Source: Chloroflexi bacterium RBG_13_46_14 (lineage in GTDB: Bacteria > Chloroflexota > Dehalococcoidia > Dehalococcoidales > UBA2162). From it: a stretch of DNA of 5,838 bases. Each line of letters starts with the position of its first letter. Position 1 is the first letter of the stretch. Location: NCBI GenBank assembly GCA_001796415.1, contig MGML01000050.1:1-5838 (forward strand), given 5' to 3'. The translations under genes were made by a program, and so were the position numbers. Under the pieces are notes generated by a model that was not told the DNA's origin, ran no database searches, and was given only the letters and a program-made list of their open reading frames with translations. Below are positions 1-5,838 of the stretch, in pieces.

Positions 1-193
1 TAACAGGAACCTGGTCGGGTTCCGTAACGTTATATACATCGATCTGCCTTTGCGCCCGTAGTTTATAATTTTTCTCGGCTTCCGGACTTACAAACCTGAT
101 TCCATCGGTATCAAGCATGCGACTTAATCTGTATTCCCGCTTCTGTACACGATTCATTTCACCCCAATTTACCGGGAGACCACTCATTGCCAT
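1..193 (-). CDS. Uroporphyrinogen decarboxylase (URO-D) family protein, N-terminal fragment
   Basis: An open frame with no stop runs from an ATG at 193 down to the window edge, giving 64 visible residues; the rest lies outside. The assignment rests on residues about 43-64, where YKLRAQRQIDVYNVTEPDQV, followed by PV, matches the start of URO-D-fold proteins (an Arg-rich helix, then an E/KPDRVPV motif leading into the first barrel strand). About 42 residues precede this, longer than in classical HemE, so a corrinoid-dependent methyltransferase-like or other URO-D paralogue is more likely than true haem-pathway HemE. An AGGAG ribosome binding site at 204-208 lies 10 nt from the ATG at 193 and 16 nt from the second ATG at 187, favouring 193. 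It lies downstream of, and in the same direction as, the MFS gene (141-bp gap), and has its own candidate promoter. The family call is moderately sure; the substrate is unknown. Confidence 0.6.
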   Translation of the reverse strand, partial: MAMSGLPVNWGEMNRVQKREYRLSRMLDTDGIRFVSPEAEKNYKLRAQRQIDVYNVTEPDQVPV

Positions 194-248
194 ATTTACT
201 ATACTCCTGTCTTTTTTCTTATTTTCAGTGTAAACGTGTATTAGAAGT

Positions 249-285
249 CCAAAGAATATTAACATCATTCAGGTAATTCATTCAA
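249..285 (-). promoter_or_regulatory. Candidate sigma-70-type promoter for the URO-D family gene
   Basis: Reading the minus strand, a -35-like TTGAAT (280-285) and a -10-like TAATAT (256-261) are separated by 18 bp. Each matches the consensus at 4 of 6 positions. Transcription would begin near 249 and leave a leader of roughly 55 nt before the ATG at 193. The stretch 194-334 is AT-rich and holds no other gene. The match is by eye only and could be chance in AT-rich DNA. Confidence 0.3.
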
Positions 286-334
286 CAACAGGGCACTCAG
301 ATTACGTTGGTTAACCGGCGGTTCTTCTTTTTCT

Positions 335-1597
335 CTATTCGGTTTCAGGATCATTCTTTACAGCGGGAAGGGTAAAGACCAGGAATGCCCCGAGCAGAGT
401 AACCGCCCCGTAGGCCAGCCAGGCAAACCTGTACGTTCCCCAGGTATCATATATCCATCCAGCCAGAGGGGCACCGGTTATATGTCCGATCATCATCACA
501 CCGGACATAAATCCCATAACCGTACCGAAACTCCGTCTACCGAAATACTCCCTGAGTAAGGTCAGCCTGGTGGTGACGCTGCCGCCCCAGCCGAGGCTGA
601 GAGTTAGAATAAACGGTACCAGCAGCCACAGCCTGCCAGCATCAACGAATCCATATATGAAAACACCTATTGTCATCAGGAAAAAGCTTAACGTGAAAAC
701 CTGCTTCCTTCCGTACCTGTCACCCAGCCATCCTCCGTTGAGCCGGCCGGCAATACTGGCTACAGGAAGTATCATAGCGATGAAACTTCCCATCGATCTC
801 TCGACACCGAGACTGCTCAGATAAGGCATCATATGAGTAACTACAGCTCCGAGTAAAAATGAATGACAGCAAGATGCTATCGACAACTGCCAGAAAACCC
901 TACTTCTCAATGCCTGACGGACGGTCATGCCTGTATTCTGGACTGACTCATTTTTTACAATTTCAGTTTCGGATCCAGTGCTGACTTCACCGTCCGGGTG
1001 ATAACCATAGTCTTCGGGTTTACGTCTCATAATGAAGGACAAAGGCAATACGATTCCAAGCGTGCCAAAGCCGATAATAACCATTGCCGTACGCCATTCG
1101 TAAGTATCGACCAGCAGAGTGACAACCGGGATAAGCAGCCCACCCAGGCCGAATCCGGAGACCACGATACCCATCGCGAGACCTGCTTTTTTCTGAAACC
1201 AGTTGGCCACCGCCGTCATAATGACCGTCCCGCCGCTGAAACTCATGCCGAATGCTATCAGAACGAAAGCCAGATAGAATACCAGAAGTGATTCAACCCT
1301 GCTGAGTAGAAGAAATCCCAGGCAGAGAAATATACTGCCGCCGAAGACCATTTTCTTCGGACCCCATTTATCGACAAGGAAACCTACCACAGGGGCGAGA
1401 AGTCCCATTTCAAGACCGCGGAGTGAAGACGCCAGTGAAATCTGGGCATAACTCCACTTGAATTCGTCTGCGATGGGTTCGAAAACGGCGGTAAAACCAA
1501 AATGAGCTACTCCGCCTGTATAGAGCAGATTAACCAGGCTGGCAGCTACTATATACCATCCATAAAAAATACGGGGACGCCTGGAGTCAGAGTCCAT
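335..1597 (-). CDS. MFS transporter (oxalate/formate antiporter or monocarboxylate porter-like)
   Basis: A complete 420-residue integral membrane protein, the usual size for a 12-TM major facilitator. The N-terminus has the IFYGWYIVAAS segment common in OFA/MCT-like carriers, which leads into TM1. The MFS signature loop occurs after TM2 (GFLVDKWGPKK, residues 72-82, with D76) and again in the second half (GGWLGDRYGRK, about 288-298, with D293), as expected from the internal duplication. NWFQKKAGLAMG (132-143) followed by a glycine-rich helix is also typical of this branch. A hydrophilic central loop spans about 190-230 and begins RRKPEDYGYHPDG. The likely role is secondary transport of a small organic anion across the cytoplasmic membrane; the substrate cannot be read from sequence. 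The ATG at 1597 is forced, because an in-frame TAA lies two codons upstream; the ribosome binding site is weak. It may be co-transcribed with the downstream URO-D-family gene. Confidence 0.9.
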   Translation of the reverse strand: MDSDSRRPRIFYGWYIVAASLVNLLYTGGVAHFGFTAVFEPIADEFKWSYAQISLASSLRGLEMGLLAPVVGFLVDKWGPKKMVFGGSIFLCLGFLLLSRVESLLVFYLAFVLIAFGMSFSGGTVIMTAVANWFQKKAGLAMGIVVSGFGLGGLLIPVVTLLVDTYEWRTAMVIIGFGTLGIVLPLSFIMRRKPEDYGYHPDGEVSTGSETEIVKNESVQNTGMTVRQALRSRVFWQLSIASCCHSFLLGAVVTHMMPYLSSLGVERSMGSFIAMILPVASIAGRLNGGWLGDRYGRKQVFTLSFFLMTIGVFIYGFVDAGRLWLLVPFILTLSLGWGGSVTTRLTLLREYFGRRSFGTVMGFMSGVMMIGHITGAPLAGWIYDTWGTYRFAWLAYGAVTLLGAFLVFTLPAVKNDPETE

Positions 1598-1598
1598 T

Positions 1599-1634
1599 AA
1601 GAATTAAATTACTCTTTTAAATAAAATTCGTCAA
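1599..1634 (-). promoter_or_regulatory. Candidate promoter for the MFS gene
   Basis: On the minus strand, TTGACG (1629-1634, 5 of 6 to the -35 consensus) is followed after exactly 17 bp by TAATTT (1606-1611, a weak -10). The predicted start point is near 1599, almost at the ATG at 1597, so the transcript would have little or no leader. That fits the lack of a good Shine-Dalgarno sequence in front of this gene. The weak -10 keeps confidence low. Confidence 0.3.
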
Positions 1635-1727
1635 TCCGGGCCTGGTAAACAATCGGAGTACTACAATACCTCCCGCGCCTGAAAGTGGCAATGCCGTGCT
1701 TGAATACAGTAAAATAAAATCAGGACA

Positions 1728-1745
1728 GGGAGAGACACTTCTCCC
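1728..1745 (+). promoter_or_regulatory. Perfect hairpin just upstream of the VWA gene start
   Basis: GGGAGA (1728-1733) and TCTCCC (1740-1745) form a perfect 6-bp inverted repeat around a 6-nt loop, ending 11 nt before the GTG start at 1757. The 5' arm holds the only Shine-Dalgarno-like sequence in the leader (AGGGAGA, 1727-1733), which is too far from the GTG when the RNA is unfolded. Folding would bring upstream sequence nearer the start but bury this purine tract. It could be a translational control element or, as DNA, a palindromic operator. No U-run follows, so it is not an intrinsic terminator. Confidence 0.4.
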
Positions 1746-1756
1746 GGATAAATTGC

Positions 1757-3541
1757 GTGACGAGTATCGACAAATTGGCCGAAACCAGATCTAACCCAGC
1801 CCAAAAGGATAAAAAGTTAACGGAGAGTGAAGCTGTAAGCCTGATTACAGCAATCGTACAGCGTACCCGTAATCACCCTGAAATAGTGCGCGGCTCCAGC
1901 GTCCGGGGAACTCTCGCCCTGAAGCAGGTACTCGAAGGTTTCTCCCTCATCGGAGACCAGGGCTTGACCCGATCCGGCCTGGAGAAAGCGGCAATGATTA
2001 CCCTGCCGCCCAGGATATCCACGAGACAGGGCACCAGCAGTTCAGCCGAGGAAATAATCCGGTCGATCGTCCGGGAAGTCCTGTATACCAAAGGCAGTTC
2101 AAAGGAAAAGTGGAATAAAGAGAATAAAAAAGAAACTAAAAAGCTTACCCTCGATGAATTCATGGCAGCCCTCCAGAATCTCAGTCTTTCCCGGACACTC
2201 GAAAGCGAAGAATTCGAAGAATATGATGACGAATATGACGGTAATTATGAGGTTATTGATGACAGCATAGACAGCTCGGGACTCTCGATGAAAAAGATGG
2301 CCAAAGATGACAGGTACACAGCCCGGAAAAACTGGTACCCCTCACTTGAAAAAGCGTTGAAAGACATGATGGGACAACTCGAACAGAAACTGATCAACGG
2401 TGAAATCTCGGAGGGAGATTACAGGTACCAGAAGAAGAAACTGGAGGATATGCTTAATGCCGCATCCTATCTCCAGGCACAGGTGTCCGGTGCGGAGATA
2501 GCAGAAACCGTAATGGAGTTGATGGAAGCCAGGGATAAGCAGTGGCAGAAGGAACTGGACTTCCAGGATATTTACGTGTACTACCACATCAAACAGTCTC
2601 AGGGAGACAGCGATTTAAGTCTGCCTAAACGCAACTGGTACGCCCTCAAGGTGATTGTCGACTTCCTCGAAAAACAGGGGTTTGTTGAATCGAACAAAGA
2701 AGGCACACATTTTTCAATCACCTATAAAGCCATGGATATTATGCTTAAAAACCTGTTATCTGGAATACCGAAAAATGATAATGAAAGAGATACCAGGCGT
2801 AAGTTCAGTAAGCATGCCACGGAACGCAGTCAGGATACCCGCAGATATGTGACCGGCGACGTATTCAGGGATATTTCGATACGCCGGACGATGAGAGAAA
2901 TCGCCCGGAGAAGGCGTAAAACCTCTGAGATTAACAGGCACGACCTGAGAATATTCCTGAAAGAGCACCGCGAACCAAAGTCAGATATCCTGCTGTGCGT
3001 AGATTCCAGCGGCTCGATGGGATTCCATCGAAAGCTGATTATGGCAAGACTTACAGCCGCAGCCATAGCCAGGGATGCACTACGGAACGGCAACAGGGTT
3101 GGAGTAGTCACTTTCGACGACCTTGGAAAAGCAGAAGTGCCACCCACCGACAGTGAAGACACCGTAATGAGGTACATTACAGGAATCACATCGGGCGGCA
3201 ACACCAATATCGGCGACGGTCTCAAATGCGCAGGAACCATCCTGAAACGGGAACGAAGCCGGAACCGGAAGGTAATAATGCTGATAACGGATGGAGAGCC
3301 CACCGCCATAACTCAGAAAGCCATCGAGAAACTCGAAAAATCCGATAAAAAGGATATGACGGGAGAATACGCGGTCATCGAAGCTCGGAATGCATCCGCA
3401 GCCGGAATCGAGACATCTGTAATACACATAACAGACGAAAAAGCTGCCGGGAAAAATCTGGTAGAAAGCATCGCAAAAGCAGGTCACGGAGAGGTAAAAA
3501 GGGTCGTCCGTCCCGATGACCTGAGAGCGATTATGATATAG
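1757..3541 (+). CDS. VWA domain protein, ChlD-like partner of the downstream AAA+ ATPase
   Basis: A 594-residue soluble protein with no signal peptide. The von Willebrand factor A domain fills about 408-594 and has an intact metal-ion-dependent adhesion site: DSSGS (D416, S418, S420), T483 in GGNTN and D512 in TDGEP. Residues about 25-110 resemble the helical lid of ChlI/MoxR ATPases (GSSVRGTLAL as a sensor-2-like segment, then AAMITLPPRI), but no P-loop precedes them. An acidic linker (about 149-170) and a charged helical stretch (about 195-265) follow. Residues about 290-333 look like a winged helix (FLEKQGFVE, then a GTHFSITYKAMDIML strand-helix). A conserved-looking TRRYVTGDVF...Arg-rich segment leads into the VWA fold, as in other bacterial VWA proteins paired with chelatase-like ATPases. 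Start is GTG at 1757; no in-frame start lies between it and the TAA at 1715, and TTG at 1775 is the alternative. The gene ends in tandem TAG-TGA. Family and partnership are solid; the target is unknown. Confidence 0.88.
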   Translation: MTSIDKLAETRSNPAQKDKKLTESEAVSLITAIVQRTRNHPEIVRGSSVRGTLALKQVLEGFSLIGDQGLTRSGLEKAAMITLPPRISTRQGTSSSAEEIIRSIVREVLYTKGSSKEKWNKENKKETKKLTLDEFMAALQNLSLSRTLESEEFEEYDDEYDGNYEVIDDSIDSSGLSMKKMAKDDRYTARKNWYPSLEKALKDMMGQLEQKLINGEISEGDYRYQKKKLEDMLNAASYLQAQVSGAEIAETVMELMEARDKQWQKELDFQDIYVYYHIKQSQGDSDLSLPKRNWYALKVIVDFLEKQGFVESNKEGTHFSITYKAMDIMLKNLLSGIPKNDNERDTRRKFSKHATERSQDTRRYVTGDVFRDISIRRTMREIARRRRKTSEINRHDLRIFLKEHREPKSDILLCVDSSGSMGFHRKLIMARLTAAAIARDALRNGNRVGVVTFDDLGKAEVPPTDSEDTVMRYITGITSGGNTNIGDGLKCAGTILKRERSRNRKVIMLITDGEPTAITQKAIEKLEKSDKKDMTGEYAVIEARNASAAGIETSVIHITDEKAAGKNLVESIAKAGHGEVKRVVRPDDLRAIMI

Positions 3542-3577
3542 TGAGATAGCGATGATAATTATCCGACAGGGGGAGAA

Positions 3578-4594
3578 ATGGAATTAAGGGAAGAGTTAAG
3601 CAGGTCGATACTGACAAAACTGAGTGAAAAGAAAGATCCGCTGGAAGGATTTTATGCTTCGGATGAAACCAAGGAAGCTATTCTGGCGGTAACTATTTCA
3701 GGTCGGCACCTGCTCCTGGAGGGACCTCCGGGTATTGGGAAAACCACTGTTGCCAGGATCCTTGCCGGACTCTTACCATCGATGTACGTCGTCTCCGGAT
3801 GTCGGTATAACTGCGATCCCCAGAATCCCCAGTGCCCTGAATGTCTTGGCATTAATCCGTTACCCGAACCGGTCAAGATAGACGGTAAAAGACGGTTTGT
3901 GAGGGTTCAGGGTTCTCCGGAACTGATGCCGGAAGACCTGCTGGGCGATATCGATCCCGTGGTAGCGATGCAGTGCGGAATTCATGATCCCCAGGCGTTT
4001 ACTCCGGGGAAGATACAGAAAGCCCACCGGAAAATCCTGTTTATCGACGAACTGAACCGTGTCCCGGAACGCACTCAGAATACGCTTATCGAGGTACTCG
4101 AAGAAAGAACGACGACTATCGCCGGTTTTGAACTTAACATAATGGTCGATACCGTCGTCATCGCAACCCAGAATCCGGAAGAATATGCCGGCGCTGAGAG
4201 GATATCGGAAACACTTGGCGACCGTTTCGAGCGTATCCATATCGGCTACCCCACCGAGGAACAGGAAATAGATATCATCAAGCGGTACGCCAGGCGACTG
4301 CCCGACGTTACGATAGACGACTCTCTAATCAATAATGCTGTAAAAATGTCACAGGCTACCAGGACAAGCAGCCATTTCTCCCGACCGGCCAGCGTTCGAG
4401 CCAGTATAGCGACCTATGAGCAGTCACAGGCGATTGCCCGGCTTAACGGCAGAGATACGGTATCACGCGATGACGTAATCAAAGCAGCAAAGATAAGTCT
4501 TGAGAGCAGGACTGAAATTTCACCGGACAGCCGGTACTTCGATTCACCTGGTGGTCTGTTCGGCAGTATTATGGGCGGTACCGGAGCAGACTAG
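3578..4594 (+). CDS. ChlI/MoxR-type AAA+ ATPase (magnesium chelatase subunit I-like)
   Basis: A 338-residue cytoplasmic ATPase containing the full AAA+ core: Walker A GPPGIGKT (49-56), Walker B ILFIDE (153-158, D157 and E158), sensor 1 ATQNP (N199), an LGDRF motif with a candidate arginine finger (R216), and sensor 2 in SRPASVRA (R274) on the C-terminal helical lid. Between Walker A and Walker B is [15 protein letters not shown] (75-89), a C-x3-C-x6-C-x2-C cluster that could bind zinc or an Fe-S centre and recalls the GCPFNCDP segment of some ChlI-like proteins. Family members form hexameric rings that work with a VWA partner to drive metal insertion or to remodel a target protein. The partner is almost certainly the gene 36 bp upstream. 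A strong AGGGGGAG ribosome binding site (3568-3575) sits close to the ATG at 3578. The last four bases overlap the opposing kinase gene. The substrate is unknown, and chlI/bchI is not assigned because no large chelatase subunit or chlorophyll gene is visible. Confidence 0.9.
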   Translation: MELREELSRSILTKLSEKKDPLEGFYASDETKEAILAVTISGRHLLLEGPPGIGKTTVARILAGLLPSMYVVSGCRYNCDPQNPQCPECLGINPLPEPVKIDGKRRFVRVQGSPELMPEDLLGDIDPVVAMQCGIHDPQAFTPGKIQKAHRKILFIDELNRVPERTQNTLIEVLEERTTTIAGFELNIMVDTVVIATQNPEEYAGAERISETLGDRFERIHIGYPTEEQEIDIIKRYARRLPDVTIDDSLINNAVKMSQATRTSSHFSRPASVRASIATYEQSQAIARLNGRDTVSRDDVIKAAKISLESRTEISPDSRYFDSPGGLFGSIMGGTGAD

Positions 4595-5481
4595 CCGCAC
4601 ATCCGGGCAAGAGCTATCGCTCCGAGTACTCCTGAATGATCGCCAAGTTCAGGGATAACTATGTAGTGTTCGATATCTTCCGTTATCCTTGGTGAATTGA
4701 TATACCCGTTAAGGTATTCCCTGGTCTTTTCTCTAACCTTCGGAAGCAGCGAAGGATGTTTCATCAGTCCGCCGCCGATAATGATCCGTCCAGGAGAAAG
4801 CGTGCAGATAATATTCCCTATTCCCAGGGCAAGGTAATGCGCTTCCAGTTCCCAGGCGGGGTGGCCTTCGGGCAGTTCCTCCGCTGGTTTACCCCAGCGT
4901 AATTCCACCGCCTTACCGGAAGCCAGTCCCTCCAGGCAATCTCCATGATAGGGGCAGCAGCCCTCGAAGGGATCATTTTCACGGTCATGAGGAATGCGGA
5001 TATGCCCCATTTCGGGATGCACCAGCCCGTGGATAAGTCCGCCGTTGACCATTCCCCCACCGCCGATGCCGGTACCAATCGTAATGTAAACCAGGCTGTC
5101 AGCACCTTTTCCGGCTCCCCAGAGGTATTCGGCTAGGGCAGCTCCGTTCACGTCGGTATCGATCGTAACAGGTAATCCCAGCGACGATTTCACCATACCC
5201 ATGATATCGGTATGTTTCCAGCCGGATTTGGGTGTTTTCGTGATATACCCGTATTCAGGCGAGTTAATGTCAAGGTTTAATGGCCCGAAAGAAGCGATTC
5301 CTACCGCCGAAAGTAAATCCGTACCGCAGTACCCGTTGAAAAAGTCTACCGCTCGCTCGATTGTTTCGTCCGGTGTTGTCGTAGGGAATACTGTTTCGGC
5401 ACGCATATCATCCGGTCCCGTGCCGATAACACAGACGAACTTGGTTCCTCCGGCCTCTATCCCCCCGTATACCTTTTCCAT
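4591..5481 (-). CDS. ROK family sugar kinase, fructokinase type (ScrK/GmuE-like)
   Basis: A complete 296-residue protein, matching the roughly 290-300 residues of ROK fructokinases. It carries the phosphate-binding start [12 protein letters not shown] (6-17), the PTTTP motif (33-37), the sugar-binding and catalytic region [10 protein letters not shown] (109-118; D110 the likely catalytic base), and the second phosphate loop IGTGIGGGG (135-143). The ROK zinc site is intact: HPEMGH (H160), then [14 protein letters not shown] with C176, H179 and C182. EAGGTK rather than DxGGTK, plus [14 protein letters not shown], points to the fructokinase branch (ATP + D-fructose to fructose 6-phosphate) rather than glucokinase or NagC-type repressors; no N-terminal HTH is present. 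It starts 9 bp after the CoA-binding gene, so co-transcription is likely; the ribosome binding site is weak. Fructose as substrate is inferred from subfamily motifs; a related hexose is possible. Confidence 0.9.
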   Translation of the reverse strand: MEKVYGGIEAGGTKFVCVIGTGPDDMRAETVFPTTTPDETIERAVDFFNGYCGTDLLSAVGIASFGPLNLDINSPEYGYITKTPKSGWKHTDIMGMVKSSLGLPVTIDTDVNGAALAEYLWGAGKGADSLVYITIGTGIGGGGMVNGGLIHGLVHPEMGHIRIPHDRENDPFEGCCPYHGDCLEGLASGKAVELRWGKPAEELPEGHPAWELEAHYLALGIGNIICTLSPGRIIIGGGLMKHPSLLPKVREKTREYLNGYINSPRITEDIEHYIVIPELGDHSGVLGAIALARMCG

Positions 5482-5490
5482 GACGGTATG

Positions 5491-5838
5491 TTAATACTCG
5501 CTGTTATAGATTCTCTGGTGTTCCTTGAGCATACACCGGTCCATAACCACTCGCAGTCCGGCCATTCGGGCGTATTCGGCAGCTTCCTCGTTTATCACGC
5601 CTTCCTGCATCCAGACCGTTTTTACACCAATCTTCACTGCTTCCTCGACGATCGGTAGAACATCCTCTGGTTTCCTGAAGATGTCTACCACATCCACACT
5701 AATCGGAATGCTGCTCAGGTCGGGATAGCTTTTTTCATCCAGGGTCGATTCTATTGACGGATTTACCGGAATAATTGTGTAGCCGTTTCCTTTCAAATAA
5801 CTGGCTACCCGGTGACTCGGTCGTTCAGGATTGGCAGA
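5491..5838 (-). CDS. CoA-binding domain protein (YccU/COG1832 type), N-terminus outside window
   Basis: The reading frame stays open to the window edge, giving 115 residues. The visible start, SANPERPSHRVASYLKGNGY, is the middle of the first nucleotide-binding motif of YccU-like proteins, so only about 20-30 residues (the usual first strand and GxS loop) are missing. A TTG at 5794-5796 could be mistaken for a start but codes an internal Leu. The rest fits the family closely: YTIIPVNPS, VDVVDIFRKPEDV, a VKTVWMQEGVINEEAAEYAR stretch, and VVMDRCMLKEH near the C-terminus. This is a single Rossmann-like domain related to the CoA-binding domain of succinyl-CoA synthetase alpha; its cellular role is not established. 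The stop (TAA, 5491-5493) is 9 bp from the kinase ATG, suggesting an operon. Confidence 0.88.
   Translation of the reverse strand, partial: SANPERPSHRVASYLKGNGYTIIPVNPSIESTLDEKSYPDLSSIPISVDVVDIFRKPEDVLPIVEEAVKIGVKTVWMQEGVINEEAAEYARMAGLRVVMDRCMLKEHQRIYNSEY

Larger units (their letters stand above)
1598..1756. other. Divergent intergenic region between the MFS and VWA genes
   Basis: This 159-bp spacer separates two divergent transcription units and must carry promoters for both. For the plus strand, -10-like hexamers are present at 1662-1667 (TACAAT) and as two end-to-end TAAAAT copies (1710-1715 and 1715-1720), but no convincing -35 stands 16-18 bp before any of them, so no plus-strand promoter is called. 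An imperfect inverted repeat, GGAGTA (1655-1660) against TACCTCC (1667-1673) with one bulged base, could be an operator. No RNA gene or small ORF is evident. Confidence 0.5.

Noticed and set aside
305..323. Palindromic GGTTAACC and the AACCG/CGGTT repeat after the MFS stop, as a terminator
   Set aside because: The stem is at most 4-5 bp with a 1-3 nt loop and no U-run follows on the minus strand.
570..1291. Plus-strand open frames (570-824 and 998-1291) opposite the MFS gene
   Set aside because: Both are low-complexity antisense readings of a clear membrane transporter and show no recognisable domain.
1655..1673. Imperfect inverted repeat GGAGTA/TACCTCC as a firm operator call
   Set aside because: Only six pairs with a bulge; such repeats arise by chance. 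It is mentioned only in the intergenic description.
2830..3309. A 159-codon open frame on the minus strand inside the VWA gene
   Set aside because: It lies antisense to the best-supported part of the VWA domain, has Ser/Arg-rich composition without family motifs, and has no ribosome binding site worth noting. It is a shadow of the real gene, like the other antisense frames at 1873-2163, 3080-3487 and 3860-4240.
3578..4594. Naming the ATPase as true magnesium chelatase (bacteriochlorophyll synthesis)
   Set aside because: No chlorophyll-pathway gene or large chelatase subunit is visible, and ChlI-like ATPases are widespread in non-photosynthetic bacteria.
5794..5796. TTG as the start of the CoA-binding gene
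   Set aside because: The frame continues upstream to the window edge with SANPERPSHRVASY, which is conserved family sequence, so the true start is outside the window.

Overview
The window reads as an ordinary bacterial chromosome segment with moderate GC and dense coding. It holds six protein genes, two of them cut by the window edges. No rRNA, tRNA, CRISPR array, insertion sequence or phage gene was seen. The gene mix (an OFA/MCT-like MFS carrier beside a URO-D-family methyltransferase-like gene, a VWA/AAA+ chelatase-like pair, a YccU-type CoA-binding protein) recalls anaerobic Chloroflexota such as Dehalococcoidia. That placement rests on the general look of the proteins and is low confidence.

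Layout. Positions 1-193 (minus): 5' end of a uroporphyrinogen decarboxylase (URO-D) family gene that leaves the window at position 1. 335-1597 (minus): complete 12-TM-type MFS transporter. 1598-1756: divergent intergenic region with candidate promoters and a perfect 6-bp-stem hairpin just before the next start. 1757-3541 (plus): 594-aa VWA protein with an intact MIDAS. 3578-4594 (plus): ChlI/MoxR-type AAA+ ATPase with all core ATPase motifs and a four-cysteine cluster. 4591-5481 (minus): ROK-family sugar kinase of the fructokinase type, overlapping the ATPase tail to tail by 4 bp. 5491-5838 (minus): 3' portion of a CoA-binding (YccU-type) protein, cut at its N-terminus by the window edge. No gene-free stretch exceeds about 160 bases.

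How the genes work together. The VWA and AAA+ genes form an evident two-gene operon (36-bp gap, strong ribosome binding site). Together they have the architecture of the ChlI/ChlD motor of metal chelatases and of MoxR-VWA chaperone systems: the ATPase ring remodels or loads a target that the VWA protein recognises through a metal ion. No chelatase large subunit (ChlH/CobN type) is in the window, so the substrate is unknown. This pair is the most interesting part of the window. On the minus strand the CoA-binding gene and the kinase are separated by 9 bp and probably co-transcribed. The MFS and URO-D genes may be co-transcribed, although the URO-D gene also has a candidate promoter of its own.
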